Assembly (NCBI RefSeq): GCF_000002425.4
Contig: NC_037256.1
Coordinates: 16,960,830 to 17,024,829, forward strand
Reading direction: 5' to 3'
From: Physcomitrium patens
Taxonomy: Eukaryota; Streptophyta; Bryopsida; Funariales; Funariaceae
DNA: 64,000 bases
Every line of letters starts with the position of its first letter. Within the stretch, counting starts at the first letter, position 1. Below the pieces are notes generated by a model. It saw only the letters and a list, made by a program, of their open reading frames with translations. It was not told the DNA's origin and searched no databases. Below are positions 1-12,089 of the stretch, one piece after another. The translations under genes were made by a program, and so were the position numbers.

Positions 1-2689
1 TTTCCAATCTAAAAATTGGAATTATTCTTAGATATATTAAACGTAAATATTATATCATAAAAAATTTCTAAAAAATAATACTTTTAAGAGTTATTTAGCA
101 AATAATTAAGTCTCATCAAATATACCTTCTAAATGCATATTTGTTTGTCAGCTTACATACTTTAATATAAGATCAAATGTTTGATTGTAGCAAAGAAGTA
201 TCTATATTGGTACCTTATCCTACATGATGAGAACTATCTTTCTTAACACATTTACATATGGTATATTCTTGCAATATTGCAAAACTAAAATGACATATGT
301 CAATCAACTTAAAATCAAAAAAATCTTTTTTATTTACAAATTAAATACATATGTAACAGATAAAAAAATTAGTGTGTAATAATTAAAACTATCAAAAGAA
401 CATGTAGTGATCTTTTTTTTTCAAAGTAAAATATAGATAATTTCACTTTCATGACGTTTATTTTTTCTTAGACAATCTCTTTTGCACCAACAATGCCAGA
501 AAATTATATTAAATATGACTTATAAAAATCATATGTAATGAAGGCATGTAGTTTTTAGAATCATTTCCTTACAAATGCTTTCTTTAACATGATGATTCAC
601 ACAGACTACTCTGTGTTTTTGCTTTGAAACAAACAAACAAACAATGCAAAGAGACTGGAATGAGGGTATGTAAATAAATTATATATTAATTTTAAGAATT
701 TTGGAAATAAAAATAAAAGAGTATATATGGGTTGTTTCTAATTATATAAAAAGTTACTGTAAAAGCAATTAGAAGTCTTATTGTTTGTAAAGTAAATGTC
801 CAAGTACTATTTGTGCTTTGCATTGACATATCTTATTGCTTAGATGCAATTTGGACTTGGACATAGATGTCGTGCCTTTGATAGTGAGAAGAAAAAATAA
901 AATAAAATAAATAAATGAATAAATAAAATAAAAGGCTCCTAAAACCAAAACAAACTTCTAAACTCAATATATTATTTTTAAGCATTTATTTATTTATTTA
1001 GTTATTTATTTTAGCATTATAGAATTGTTATAACATCAAGTGTTGTTTTTGTTAAGTTTTTTTTTTTTTTTTTTTTTTTTTTTTCATTTTTTTTGATACA
1101 TTGGTATGTTTTCTAGATCTTACTCAAGAAAAGAAGTCATTATTTTTTAGCCTTTTGGTTTATTTGTAAATAATTGACTAAGGCATCTGCACAAATTGCA
1201 AGGTGGTAATGACTGATAGAAAGAATCTTTTGTATATTAAGAATATCTTTCTAAAAGTTAATATGAGTATTCAACATGCATATTTTGATTTTTGATTTAT
1301 AAATGGTTGAGTTAACTCTACACTTTTGCTTCACTTTTGACAAAAACAATGATTCATGTAACCAATCAAAGAAGGTTTTTATCTCATCTTACTTATTTTT
1401 TAAAATTATTTTATATATAATAAAATTATATATGCCATTGATGGTTTTTAAAACTTTAATATTTTTAATATTTTTTATTTTTATATATTATTTCATTTAA
1501 ATATATAAAATATTAATATCTACTAAGATATTATTTAAAAGTTAAAAAGTTTATAATTCTAATTATTTGCAAGAATATTAAAGCAATCAATTTTTTTATT
1601 AAAAGAAGCTATCTATCATCACAATTTAAAAATATATATATACATATATCTTTAAATTTATCTCTCTACTATTGGATCTGCAATCAATAAAAATTAAGCA
1701 CATTCATCTGCAAATATGATTGCTTAATCTTCATCGTTGTTACCATTGTAGCTACCTCTATATGCCACAATCCTTCTTGATAGAATCATAATTATTGGTT
1801 TAAAAGAGAACTAATGATTCATTTTAGAATAGTCTCATTGTTTTGTTCCCACTTTGTAGCTCAAGTCTGCTTAAGTTCATTCAAGTCTACTCAAGTCCAC
1901 TTGAATCTTCTACTTATTATAGGCTTTATTATTTGCTTTGTTATTTGATCATTATCAATTGCTTGTTATTATGAGTAATGTTGTTTCTTTAGTGGTAATA
2001 TCGCAACAATGGAATATTGATCTACTAGCAATGCTCCATTCAAGAGTGAGTGCTTTACATCCCATGATAATCACATCCGCAATTGTTAAAATTGATGCTA
2101 TTGTATAAGCTAGTACTTCTAAAGTAATCAATTGCTGTAATATTACTTTACTTAAATGTTGTTAGTATACATTACAGATTAGTAAATTGTATCACAATTT
2201 GTATTACTTGTAGAATGGACTTGTCTCATCTTTCTTTATATTATTTAGTTCTAGTTCTATGCATTCTTATAAGAATCCTTGTCCTACTCAAAAGTCTTAT
2301 TTGCTTGCCATGATTTGACTTACAAATGATATTTTTGAATTATAGCATTCTATCTTTCATACATACTCATTATTTCTTTTCTTTTATTTTTTTGTGATTA
2401 TTTTTGTGTTTTTCTATTTTTTCCTTATGCTTTCATCTATGATCTTTTTAAGCCACTTAATTGAATTAATTGAAAAAGAATTTAGCAATGTGACATGATT
2501 AAGACTTTGAGTTGGTAGTGCAACTAAATAATTCTAATTTGATTTAGAATTTTGGTATTAAATAATCAAAGGTATGCAATGATATGTGAAGTAGGAGAAC
2601 AAAAAAGAAGGCAAAGAAATGGGAATAGACATTAATAAATAGATGGAAGCTTAGAGCATGCAAGTATACTAAAGCATCGATAGTAGCCA
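1..2689. other. AT-rich intergenic DNA, no gene seen
   Basis: This stretch is strongly AT-biased. It holds only short chance open frames, rich in Phe, Ile, Tyr and Lys, with no recognisable domain. It contains a 28-base T run at 1057-1084 and small TTTA/ATAAA-type repeats near 895-1010. I see no splice-bounded coding exons, RNA genes or intact transposon ends. Confidence 0.6.
1057..1084. repeat. Poly-T tract (28 nt)
   Basis: Uninterrupted run of 28 T on the plus strand inside AT-rich intergenic DNA. It could be a decayed retroelement poly-A tail on the minus strand or a mononucleotide microsatellite; there is nothing nearby to choose between them. Confidence 0.9.
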
Positions 2690-3470
2690 TTGTTATATTA
2701 CATATATTCTTGTTTGAGAATGCATTAGGCACCTAGCTATGGAAGGTAAGTAGAAATGCAATAATAATCCTATCAAGTCTAATAGAATTTGAAATAAACT
2801 TTAAATAATCCTTAATAAAATTTAATCAATCAAAAATAAATTTAAAAGAAGTTACAAAAGAAATATAAAAAATTCATAAATTAATCTAAAAAAAATAATA
2901 ATAAAATTTAAAGAAATATCAAAATATATCTTTAAAAAATATTAAAAATAGAAATATTAAATAAATTCTAATTTAATTCTAATTAAAATTATAATATATT
3001 TTAATCAAAATTTAGGTCAAATTTTAATTAAATATTAATTAAAATCTTAATAAAACTTAATCATATCTTAGATCAAATCTTAATAAAATCCAAATAAAAT
3101 CCAAAATTTCAACCAATTCTAATCAAATCCTAAAAAAATCTTAAATTCCAAATAATCCTAAGTGAAATCTAATTAAAACTTAAAACTTAAAAAAATCCTT
3201 AATAATTTTATAATAGATTTAAAATTTAATAATTAACAATTAAACCATTGATTTTAATTAATTTTTAAAAAAATTTATAAAAACTAAGTTATCAATAAGA
3301 AAAAAAGATTTGAAAAAGATTGCACATGTCAAATAGATGATATTTCTTAAACTTTACTTGAGTATCAGTTGGCTTCCTTCTTCAACCTTGATGTTGATAT
3401 TTCAAAGTTACAATCTCTTAATTTCACCATTCAATTGATTCCAAATTTTTTATAATTGATAGTAGTCTAG
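2690..3470 (+). repeat. Left arm of a long, diverged inverted repeat (outer part)
   Basis: This segment matches the reverse complement of about 6600-7490 over its whole length, at an estimated 65-80% identity by eye. The anchor is the block GAGAATGCATT..GCACCTAG..GAAGGTAA near 2716-2755, mirrored near 7440-7480. Internally it is a degenerate array of roughly 10-14 bp AATC/TTAAT-type motifs. The mirrored match continues inward through a GATGTTGAT...CATTCAATT block near 3390-3440. Likely origins are a long terminal inverted repeat of a foldback or MULE-like element, or two copies of one element in opposite orientation. Confidence 0.7.
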
Positions 3471-3479
3471 TTAACTACT

Positions 3480-4785
3480 ATTGAGTAAAACTTTTCATCA
3501 AACAAGCTAGTGGTGTTGTACTATAAAAGCTTATAGTATGTAAAAATTAGTTAAAATATATTATATGTTAATAAATCTAGATTTATGTTAAAATGGTTAA
3601 TAGATTAATTTAAAGAGAGTAGATTTAAGAAACTTTATTTTGAGTTTTTATTTTTTTATTTTTTTTATTTTTTATTATAGTATTTCAAAAAAATTATAAG
3701 ATCTAAATGTTTAGTATGAAGTCTTGAGAGGAGATTAGAGCCTAAAGAAGAAAATCTTAACTAGTAGGAGGCTTATTGGGAGGGATGAAAGCAAGGCATG
3801 GTTGGATGAAGGCAAGGAATGAGGATCTTCATTCCTATTGGTCGAAGGCCATGCCCAATGGGCTTCAAGGAGGCTGCCCGAGGCCTTATTAGGGATTAGG
3901 ATTTTTCTTTTGAGGTCATTTGAGCTTTAGAAGTTAGGATCATCAAGTTTAAGTTTTTGGGTACGGATTGGGTGCAAATTTTGTATGATTTGGAGTTTTT
4001 GTGAAAAAGTTATTGGCGCTCAAAGTTAAGGTGTCAATTTCATACCTATTATCACTCTTTGGAGTATAACATATGTTTACAAAGAGCAACAAAAGATCGG
4101 CGACTGAAGTTGGAGAAAGCACTTCTTCGACTACACTTTTTATATACTATTTAATGAATTTAGAGTTTGGATGAAGAAGTTATAGAGGGTTGAAGTCAGC
4201 ACATCCAAATTAAATGTAGTAAGTAATTGATTTTGTTCATAGTAATGGTTGGAGCCATATCTTAAGTTTTTCAAAGAATTTTTGGCTCAAACCTTTTGAA
4301 AAAGGTAGATAATTGTGTTAAAAAACTATATATACAAACTTTGTGGCATTTGGATGTTTAGTTTGTGAGATATAAAGAAAATTACACGTAGGTGTATAAA
4401 AACTAGGGTTTGTAGCTACTATTAGGGTTTTGATGATATCTTAAGATCTGCAACAAATTTGTAGTTGAAATTTTTTGTGATAGTTTTTAGAGGTATATTA
4501 GTACTTCATATAAAATTTTAATGTATTTGAAAGGTTCAATTGGAAGATATGAGTTTTTGAAGTTCAAAAATAATACCCTATAAGGATATACAAGGATTTA
4601 GAGTTTTTTTTAATCATATTTTGGATATTTTGGAAACTTAAGACTATATATTTGGTGTAATTGCTCTTAAAAGTATTATAAATATATACAAACTTGATCT
4701 TCTTTATCTCAAGACTTGATTGAGCAATTAGTGGCAATCAGAAGCTCAGTGCTTTCTTGAGTTAAACTCTCTCTACTACGACAAC
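3480..4785. mobile_element. Insertion in the left repeat arm, possible solo LTR or element remnant
   Basis: The left arm is interrupted here by about 1.3 kb with no counterpart in the right arm, so this is either an insertion in one copy or a deletion from the other. It is less AT-rich than its surroundings, especially 3730-4130, and has no coding capacity. Its 3' part (a chain of short A/T-rich statements followed by CTCTCTACTACG near 4770) recalls plant LTR ends, but I could not define TG...CA termini or a target-site duplication. A perfect 8-bp hairpin (ATAGTAGT/ACTACTAT) sits at its left junction near 3460-3485. Confidence 0.35.
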
Positions 4786-5135
4786 GGATTGACAGATATC
4801 TTAAAAAATCTCACTAATGCTTTAAATCCCAATTTCAAAGACTAAAATTAATAAAAACTCTTATACTCTTTGATCTAATTGCTTGATTGCTTTCACCTCT
4901 CTCACTTATATTTACAAAAAATATAATAAAAAAATACCAAATTTTCATCTATAAACATACTATAAAACTCATAAAATCTTAAATTTTTTAAACTTGTTTT
5001 TATTTTTCAAAATCTAAGACTACTAAGTATATCACTTCCTTTTAAAAATTCTTCAAAACCTCAATATTAATCCAAATGACATGAAATCAATTCTCAAAAA
5101 TTTCTTTACTATATATGGATAGAAATACTTTATTT
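4786..5135 (+). repeat. Left arm of the long inverted repeat (inner part)
   Basis: This is the continuation of the left arm beyond the 1.3-kb insertion. Bases about 4930-5110 match the reverse complement of about 6260-6440 closely. Shared blocks include TTTTTATTTTTCAAAATC, CCAAATGACATGAAA versus CCAAATCACATGAAA, and the AAACCTCAATAT / AAACTCAATATAT segment. The similarity fades near 5135, where the loop or hinge begins. Confidence 0.65.
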
Positions 5136-6239
5136 TTATACTTAGAATATTTATTAGTATTTTTTTTATTTTTTGTTATATTTTAGTGTGACACTCGTAA
5201 TGGTGTTTATTTTTTTTTATATAAGATTTTCATCTTAGTAGTAAAAGTTACTTTTGATAAGAGTTCAAAGTAGTGAATTATTATGGTTTTGGTTTTTATA
5301 AGTTTATTAAAGCTTCACCTTATCTTTCCTTAGAAACATGTTTCAAAAGATAAATAAGTATTTTAATGAGTTCAATAATAGCATAATTTGTCTTTTATTG
5401 AAAAAAATATTTGAATGACCAAAGATAATTGTAGTAGTAATAGAGATTGTTATTTTTCAAGTAATGGTAATCACAACTAAGAGCGGATAATTACAGATGA
5501 GAAGAAGATTTAAGATAAAAGACCTTCTAGGACTAAGTTTCTTTTGTCAAGGCATGCTAAAAGAGGGTTTAGCTTGTAGTTGTCAACAATGGATTGCAAT
5601 AGGTTGTATTTGTCTTAAAATCAAATTAGCACCACCTTGAACTTAATTGCTTCAACAAATATTTACATAACATCCAAACTTGACATGAAAATATGTCTAT
5701 TGGATACAATGAATTTTTTGCATTAATAGAGTTTAGATAGAGTGTTTTAAGTGATGGCATTGATTTCTATTAGAACCAAAGGCAAGGAAGTAGGCCATGA
5801 TTGGTCTTTTGGCAACAGAAGTGGTATTTTTTTTTTTAAAGATTCTTGAGCATGCTATCATATTGTAATATGGCTACTAGGTGAAAGAAGGAAGAAAAAA
5901 TTATTTTATAGAAGAGATTAAATAAAAATATTTTAAAGAAGTATCTTTAAAACATAAATAATAGACAAGGAAGTAGTAAAAATTAGTAAGTGTTAATATT
6001 ATCTTCTTATAAAAGAGGCTTCTACTTACTTTATAAGGCCTTAAATAAAAGAAAATAAATTAGATTAAGAAAAAAATCATATAAACAACTATAGGATGAA
6101 GTTAAAAAAAAAAAATTAGCAATATTTACTCCAAAATATCAAAAATCAATATCTAAAAAGGATCAATTGTGAATTAGAATCAAAATCAAATCCTAAGGCA
6201 CAAAACCATATACTTATAGTAATTCTAAGGTTCTTTGAT
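5136..6239. other. Hinge between the inverted-repeat arms, no gene seen
   Basis: About 1.1 kb of AT-rich DNA lies between the two arms. I see no transposase, no long reading frame and no clear internal symmetry. It may hold the decayed body of the element that carried the inverted arms. Confidence 0.45.
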
Positions 6240-7235
6240 TGATCAAAGAGTGGAATTTAAGCACAAATCAGTGAATTTTTTTTAGAAGTTGGTTTCATGT
6301 GATTTGGAGATATATTGAGTTTTAAGGGCTTTTCAAAGTAAGAAATGTACTCAATGGTTTTGGATTTTGAAAAATAAAAAGAAGATTCATAATTTTGAAT
6401 ATTATGTGAGTATTATAGCATATTTATAAGTAAAATTTTGTAAATTTTTTATTGTGTTTTTTTGCAATGTTTTCAAGAAATTTTATGTCAATTGAATGGT
6501 TAGATATTTCAAATTTAGAATCAATGAGAGTTTTTGTGATCTTAAAAAATTTGCTCATTAAATTGAAGTAAAAATTGGTGACAGAAATTTGGACTTAAAA
6601 ATCTACATACAAAAAAATATTTTGAAGGAATTGAATGATTTAGAAAGAAGGAAATATTGCTAAAAGATCAACATCCATATTGAAAATGGCAATAAATATC
6701 TAAGACGTTTAAAAGTTTTTTCTTTTGATTGGTGAGTGTAATTTTTTTTCAAATTTTTTATGCTTATTAATTTCTTAGAGATTGATATATGAATGAAATT
6801 TGAGTTAAGATTGATATTTTTAAAACAATAATAGGGATTGAATATGATTTAATTAAGATTTGATTAGGATTTGGTTAAAATTTGGGTATAATTAGTTTAG
6901 GATTATATTAAGTTTTTTCTAGAATTTATTTATGATTTCTTTAGGATTTTTTTAGGAGTACATTAAAATTTGATTAAAGTTGATTTGAAATTTTAAAAGA
7001 ATTTGATTAAGATTCATTAAGAATTTTATAAATGTTTTAGGATTTAATTAAAAATTAGTTAGAATTGATTTAAAGTTTGATTAGGATTGGTTTAGGATTT
7101 GGTTAGGATTTAGAATTTGATTAGAATTTGATGAGATTTATTTAGATTTTCATTGAGATTTGTTTAAGATTATATTAAGATTTGATTAGAATTTATTTAA
7201 GTTTTTTATTTTTAATTTTTCTTTATATTTCTTTA

Positions 7236-7278
<43 letters not shown>

Positions 7279-7490
7279 AAGATCAATTTATAATTTCTTT
7301 ATGTTTTTTTTGTGATTTCTTCAAAACTTCTTTGGATTTGATTAAAGATGGATTAACATGGTTAAGATTTAATTAGATTTTGTTTACGATTCTATTAGAA
7401 TTGTTAAGACTTTATTGTTGCAAATTCTATTTTACCTTCTACAACTAGGTGCTCAATGCATTCTCAAGCAAAGTTCACAATATACAATTA
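6240..7490 (-). repeat. Right arm of the long inverted repeat
   Basis: On the minus strand this segment aligns with about 2690-3470 and then 4786-5135. The outer part (6840-7200) is a degenerate array of GATTTGATTAGGATTT-like motifs, the mirror image of the left array. A (TA)n microsatellite at 7238-7275 has expanded inside this arm only, so the two arms have evolved independently for a long time. Confidence 0.68.
7238..7275. repeat. (TA)n microsatellite
   Basis: About 19 uninterrupted TA units inside the right arm of the inverted repeat; absent from the left arm. Confidence 0.9.
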
Positions 7491-8779
7491 CGTTGCTTAA
7501 CTTACAAGGATTAATCTGGACTTTTCTAAAGATTCTGTTTTATAATATTTAGAAGGATAACGACTTATTATACACTTTTAAAGTGTAATTCATGCCTCTT
7601 GAGGATATTGTATTGTACTAATATAACCCCTTTGATTTGATGAAAGTATGTAGTAAACAAACTTTAGTGGCTTTTTACAATTATTCCTAGTTCTTGAATA
7701 TTTGCAATGGTGTGGCCACATGTTTGTATGTAGAATTTGATAAGCAACAAGTATATTGGTGCAATTTGTGAAAAATTTGAAATGAGTATCAAGATCTATT
7801 GGTCCACCTTTCTTAGCAATAAATTACAATGCATCTAAGTAGAGGTAGAAGCAAGGCATCTATGTTGCAGTCACTTAAATCAATCAGGCTCGTAAATGTA
7901 CATTTAGTTGGCTTTGCTATTGAAATATTTTATTTCCTATATTTGTCATCTTATTCATGAATTTAATAGAACTTATTTCTTATTATGCTTAAAAATATTA
8001 TAATAGAATTATAATTAAAAATTAAATTTGTAATATTATGCTGAAAAAAAAATAGATAATTTCTTTTTGCATTACTTATCTTTTAAGTTGTTCAAAATTT
8101 TATGTTGTAAAGATGTTTTTCTTCTCTATTCTTGCAAGAGTATTATTTGGGAGGATCTTCTTTTGACAACTCTTTGCATCATGTGCAATAGCAGCTAATT
8201 AAAGGTCAAATATCTACATCTTATGTAGATTTAACAAGTTTTGAGATATTATGCACTATTGTTTAAAGCTTTCAATCAAAATTCTTTTTAGTGTTATATT
8301 AAATTGGATTCTTTTCAGTTTTTTTGATATAATTGGATGTTTTTGATAATACCTCATTTGATTCAAGTAGCTAAATCTAAAATAAATTATTAAATTGCAC
8401 GAAATAAATAGATGCTTTGTAATAAAAATCTTTAGTAGAATAAATTGCACTTAAACATACATAATGCACAATTCTTTAATATGCACTTTATTAATTAAAA
8501 ATATTATCTAATAAATAATCAATTGAAATTATTTAAATAATATATTAATATCTTATTTTATATACATCATTTCTATTAGCTTAAAACTATATATGAAGCT
8601 CTATTTATAATCCACTTATCAACAATTATGAGGAAAAAGTTATTCTTATAGGACATGTGGAAATATTATGCTCAATACATTTGTAGTTTTTGCAAAAATG
8701 TCTTTATGTTGTTGCTTCAACAGTTTTATATTGTAAAACAAAACGTTGTGTAGATGTCTTAGCATACATCTCAATTTTC
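7491..8779. other. AT-rich intergenic DNA, no gene seen
   Basis: This is the spacer between the inverted repeat and the transposase relic. It may include the 3' flank of the MULE relic. I could not identify terminal inverted repeats matching sequence beyond 10,450, and no coding region is supported. Confidence 0.5.
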
Positions 8780-9798
8780 AACTTGTTCCTTGTTCTATGT
8801 GGTCTTTTCTTTAGACAATTTACTTGAAGATTTTCTAATCTCATAGTAACTATTGCAAGCTCCACCAATTATTTAGACACTTTTTCTTGTTGGTAGAGAA
8901 GTAAATTATCAAATATACAATTAAAAACATTATAGAGTATGTGGAGAGTTTTGAGAGACACTCCAATTTGTGGTACTATTATAGCTAACTATTAAAAATT
9001 ACTCACCAAATGATATTGATGATGAAAATCAATAATGGTCAAATCACTACCAATCCTTAGTAAACTTCAAATATGATGCTTATATAGAAGACTTAATATG
9101 TTTTGTATTGTCTTTATGGAAGAGGAATTATAATCACTAATTTTTTCCTTTTGCATACTTATATTATTCAAAAATAAGGTTAAGAGCATATAAAGGGATA
9201 TATTTCAAAACATTGGTAAGGAAACTAATATTGTATTGATAAAAAATAAAAGTTTATTCTGAATTTTCTTAAGCCTTAAACTCTCTTATTGTATTCTCAA
9301 AAAAATAAGAGAGAGAAATTTGCACTTTTTAAAGGTCTTTGGTAGATACTTTTATATATGATTTCAATATTGGATTTTGACCCTTTACTTGTGATTTAGT
9401 AATATTTTTAAGATGAAGGAGATTATTTGTCCAATTTTTAAGAAATATTTTCTTGTGTGGTATCTATATATTCTATAAGTATATAATAGTTACATGAGAA
9501 ATAATAGGATGTACTTATTATAAAGATTAGTACATTTCAAATTAAAAAGCTCTTCAAAAGGTTTACTAAATACAATGGTCTTATCTACAAGAAATGAAGA
9601 CTACACTATTTCCACCTTATTTTAAAAATACTTTTTATAATTTGTTGACACATTTTTTTGAATATGCCAAATATAAAGTAACACATTTAAAGTAAAAAAT
9701 ACTAATTCAATGATATTTATTAATGCTAAATCCCTATCAACACCAATGCATATGAATCAAATATCTCCATACAATTGCAAAAGTTGTGTTAATACCTA

Positions 9799-9833
<35 letters not shown>

Positions 9834-10450
9834 GAAAAAAAAAACAATAATAAAAGAAGTATTTAAATTTTTTTATTTTGACAATATGCAATATAAGAAT
9901 TTTAAATCTATCTATTATATATGTACAATCTATAAAAATAAAAGAAATATATCTTTTTGCAAGTCCAATATAGTCAAAATGTGCAAAAAGTAGAGAAGTT
10001 ACCTTATTTTCTTTATTACATCAATAAATAAAATGATATTTAGCAACATGTAAAATTTTCATAAGATAGACAATAAAAGAATGTTCAACAAGTATAATAT
10101 AGCATAATTTTTGTTTCTCATTGTAAATAGTTTGAGCAATAACTTTGCTATTAAAATCAATCTCTTGTAAGACAATAACAATATTTTTTGGCAAAACTCC
10201 TTAGATAAGCAACCATAATGTCATTTCTTTCTTTGTTGATTGAAGACACTGAGCAAATGAACAATCTAAAAGAAAAGAAGAAGGTCCAAGATTATGAAGA
10301 CCATTTGAAAGACTCAAGTACCATTGTATACTATTCCTCAAACATCACATATGCAATACAAATGGACATCTAGTCAATCAACTTGCACTATTTTGTTGAT
10401 GAGTATGACAATTTTTTCTCACAATAAACTTATCTTCTATCACTCTTGAA
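8780..10450 (-). pseudogene. Decayed Mutator-like (MULE, FAR1-type) transposase
   Basis: Conceptual translation of the minus strand, allowing stops and frameshifts, gives the MULE landmarks in order. A FAR1-type zinc-finger remnant (CPF...W.L...HNLGPSS) lies near 10,290-10,372. It is followed by VTSLLFAHFDYIGLAKRY and DCTYIIDRFK, where the first catalytic Asp of the DDE core falls near 9928-9930. DRDLALINIIELVF..LLYIWHIQKNV follows near 9625-9750, then DFHHQYHL (the H-rich zinc-binding tail) near 9010-9035, and a KKRPHRTRNK basic tail near 8785-8815. A 30-base T tract at 9802-9831 splits the core. Intact enzymes of this class cut and paste DNA and are related to the FAR1/FHY3 transcription factors. 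Many in-frame stops show this copy is dead. No terminal inverted repeats were identified. Confidence 0.82.
9802..9831. repeat. Poly-T tract (30 nt) inside the transposase relic
   Basis: A run of 30 T on the plus strand, followed by AGG and a 10-base A run. It lies between the two best-preserved catalytic-core segments of the MULE relic. Confidence 0.9.
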
Positions 10451-12089
10451 ATCAATATAATCTTTGTCTAAGCAATGTTTACAAACGACATATCTTTAGC
10501 TGTATACAAATGCATTTATACTATCTTTCATCTCTTCTATACTTTTAAAATATTCCTTTGTTGGTGCAAACATGTGTGCTTTACTTTCCATTTCAAAATG
10601 CAAATAAAAAAAAAAAAAAAAAAAAAAAACTATAATATAGAATTAAAAAAAAAGATTGAATATATAAATACTAATATATGTAATAAGACAAGACAAATAG
10701 AAATAAATATTAATAATAGCTATTGAGAATCGTTGAGAACTATTGAGAACCACTAAAAACTATATAAAAAATCATGATTCTGTTTTTTTAAATGTGGATG
10801 ATGGTTTAATGATGAAGAAGATTTGTACAATCAAATTTATACTGATGAATGGATCGTTTTAATAAAAGTCTAGGTTGCTTTAATATTCTCCATTATTTAT
10901 TATCTTATTATAGAATAAAGAAATATAAAATACTTAATTATTTGAATTTATCTAATTTAAAAAATAAATGAATCAAAAATCACAATTTAATTCTTTTTAA
11001 AATATCTAAAATAAATAAAAGAAAATATATTTTTTAGTAAATAAATTATTAATTTTTATATAAAATGAGTAATTTAGGAATTTTTAGGAAGTTTAATTAG
11101 ATAACCATACTAATTTAATTATTTTTTATTAAATAAAATTAATTTTAAAATATTTTGGATAATTTTTTTTAATATGTATATTTTTAACATGTGTGTGTAT
11201 TTTATTTATTTATTAATTTTATATTTTAAAAATTATTAAATAAAAATTATTAAATAAAAATTATTAAATAAAAATTATTAATTAAAATTTATTAAATATT
11301 TTCGACAAAATTTTATATTTATAGTTTAACTCTTTAACAAAATGAGATAAATAAACCAAAAATCACACTTGTATATGCTTTTGAACAAAACAATTTTTGT
11401 CTTATTTAATAGATTTTTGTAATACTTAACTTATAAACATTACTTATTAAATTTCTAGTGAATTTAAATTAAAAACAACACATTTAAATTGACTTGGTTA
11501 AAAAATAATCAATTCTTTAAATAAGACGTATTTAAACCTTTAATAGAAAGAAGCAATGGTGTACATCTAAACTAATGTAAGATGCAACAACTTAATAAGA
11601 ATTAACATTGGTTGTATTTTGTTACAAATAATAAAATTTGTAATATAACTTATTGAAGAGGTTTGGGAGAGAGTGCCATCCAATATGGGAGATTGTGCTT
11701 GAGGCTCAATACACATTTGTTACCAAACACGATTAAATAAGAAACATATACACACATTCTCCAATACACATGGCTCCTCTAGCAAAGTGGTCCACATTGT
11801 ATACAGACAAAGAATTCAGTTTCGGTGGATTTGCTGTTTTGTGGTATTACTCTTTTCACGACAGCGAGGGGACAAAAATATGCAGTGAAATCCTTGACTC
11901 TTTCACATCTCGGACAGTGAGAGACAAGCTTGTGACAGTGGCCATCCTACAATTGCTTCGCTTCTGACCTCACAAGATCGACTGCAGACGTTGTTTACAG
12001 TGTGTCTTAACCTTCTGCGCTCAACCAAGCAAAACTTGTGGTCAGAGGGTGTTCAGATATTTAAACTATCCATAATCTCGGATACCTGT
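10451..12089. other. AT-rich spacer and 3' flank of the F-box pseudogene
   Basis: AT-rich up to about 11,640, with a 24-base A run at 10,606-10,629 and four tandem copies of an 11-bp AAATTATTAAA-like unit near 11,225-11,285. From about 11,750 the composition becomes balanced. This last part probably belongs to the 3' side of the minus-strand F-box pseudogene, but I see no defined exon in it. Confidence 0.5.

Noticed and set aside
1303..2732. Short open frames in the first AT-rich block (plus 1303-1500, minus 2544-2732)
   Set aside because: Composition is that of AT-rich DNA (Phe, Ile, Tyr, Lys); no domain, no splice or start context.
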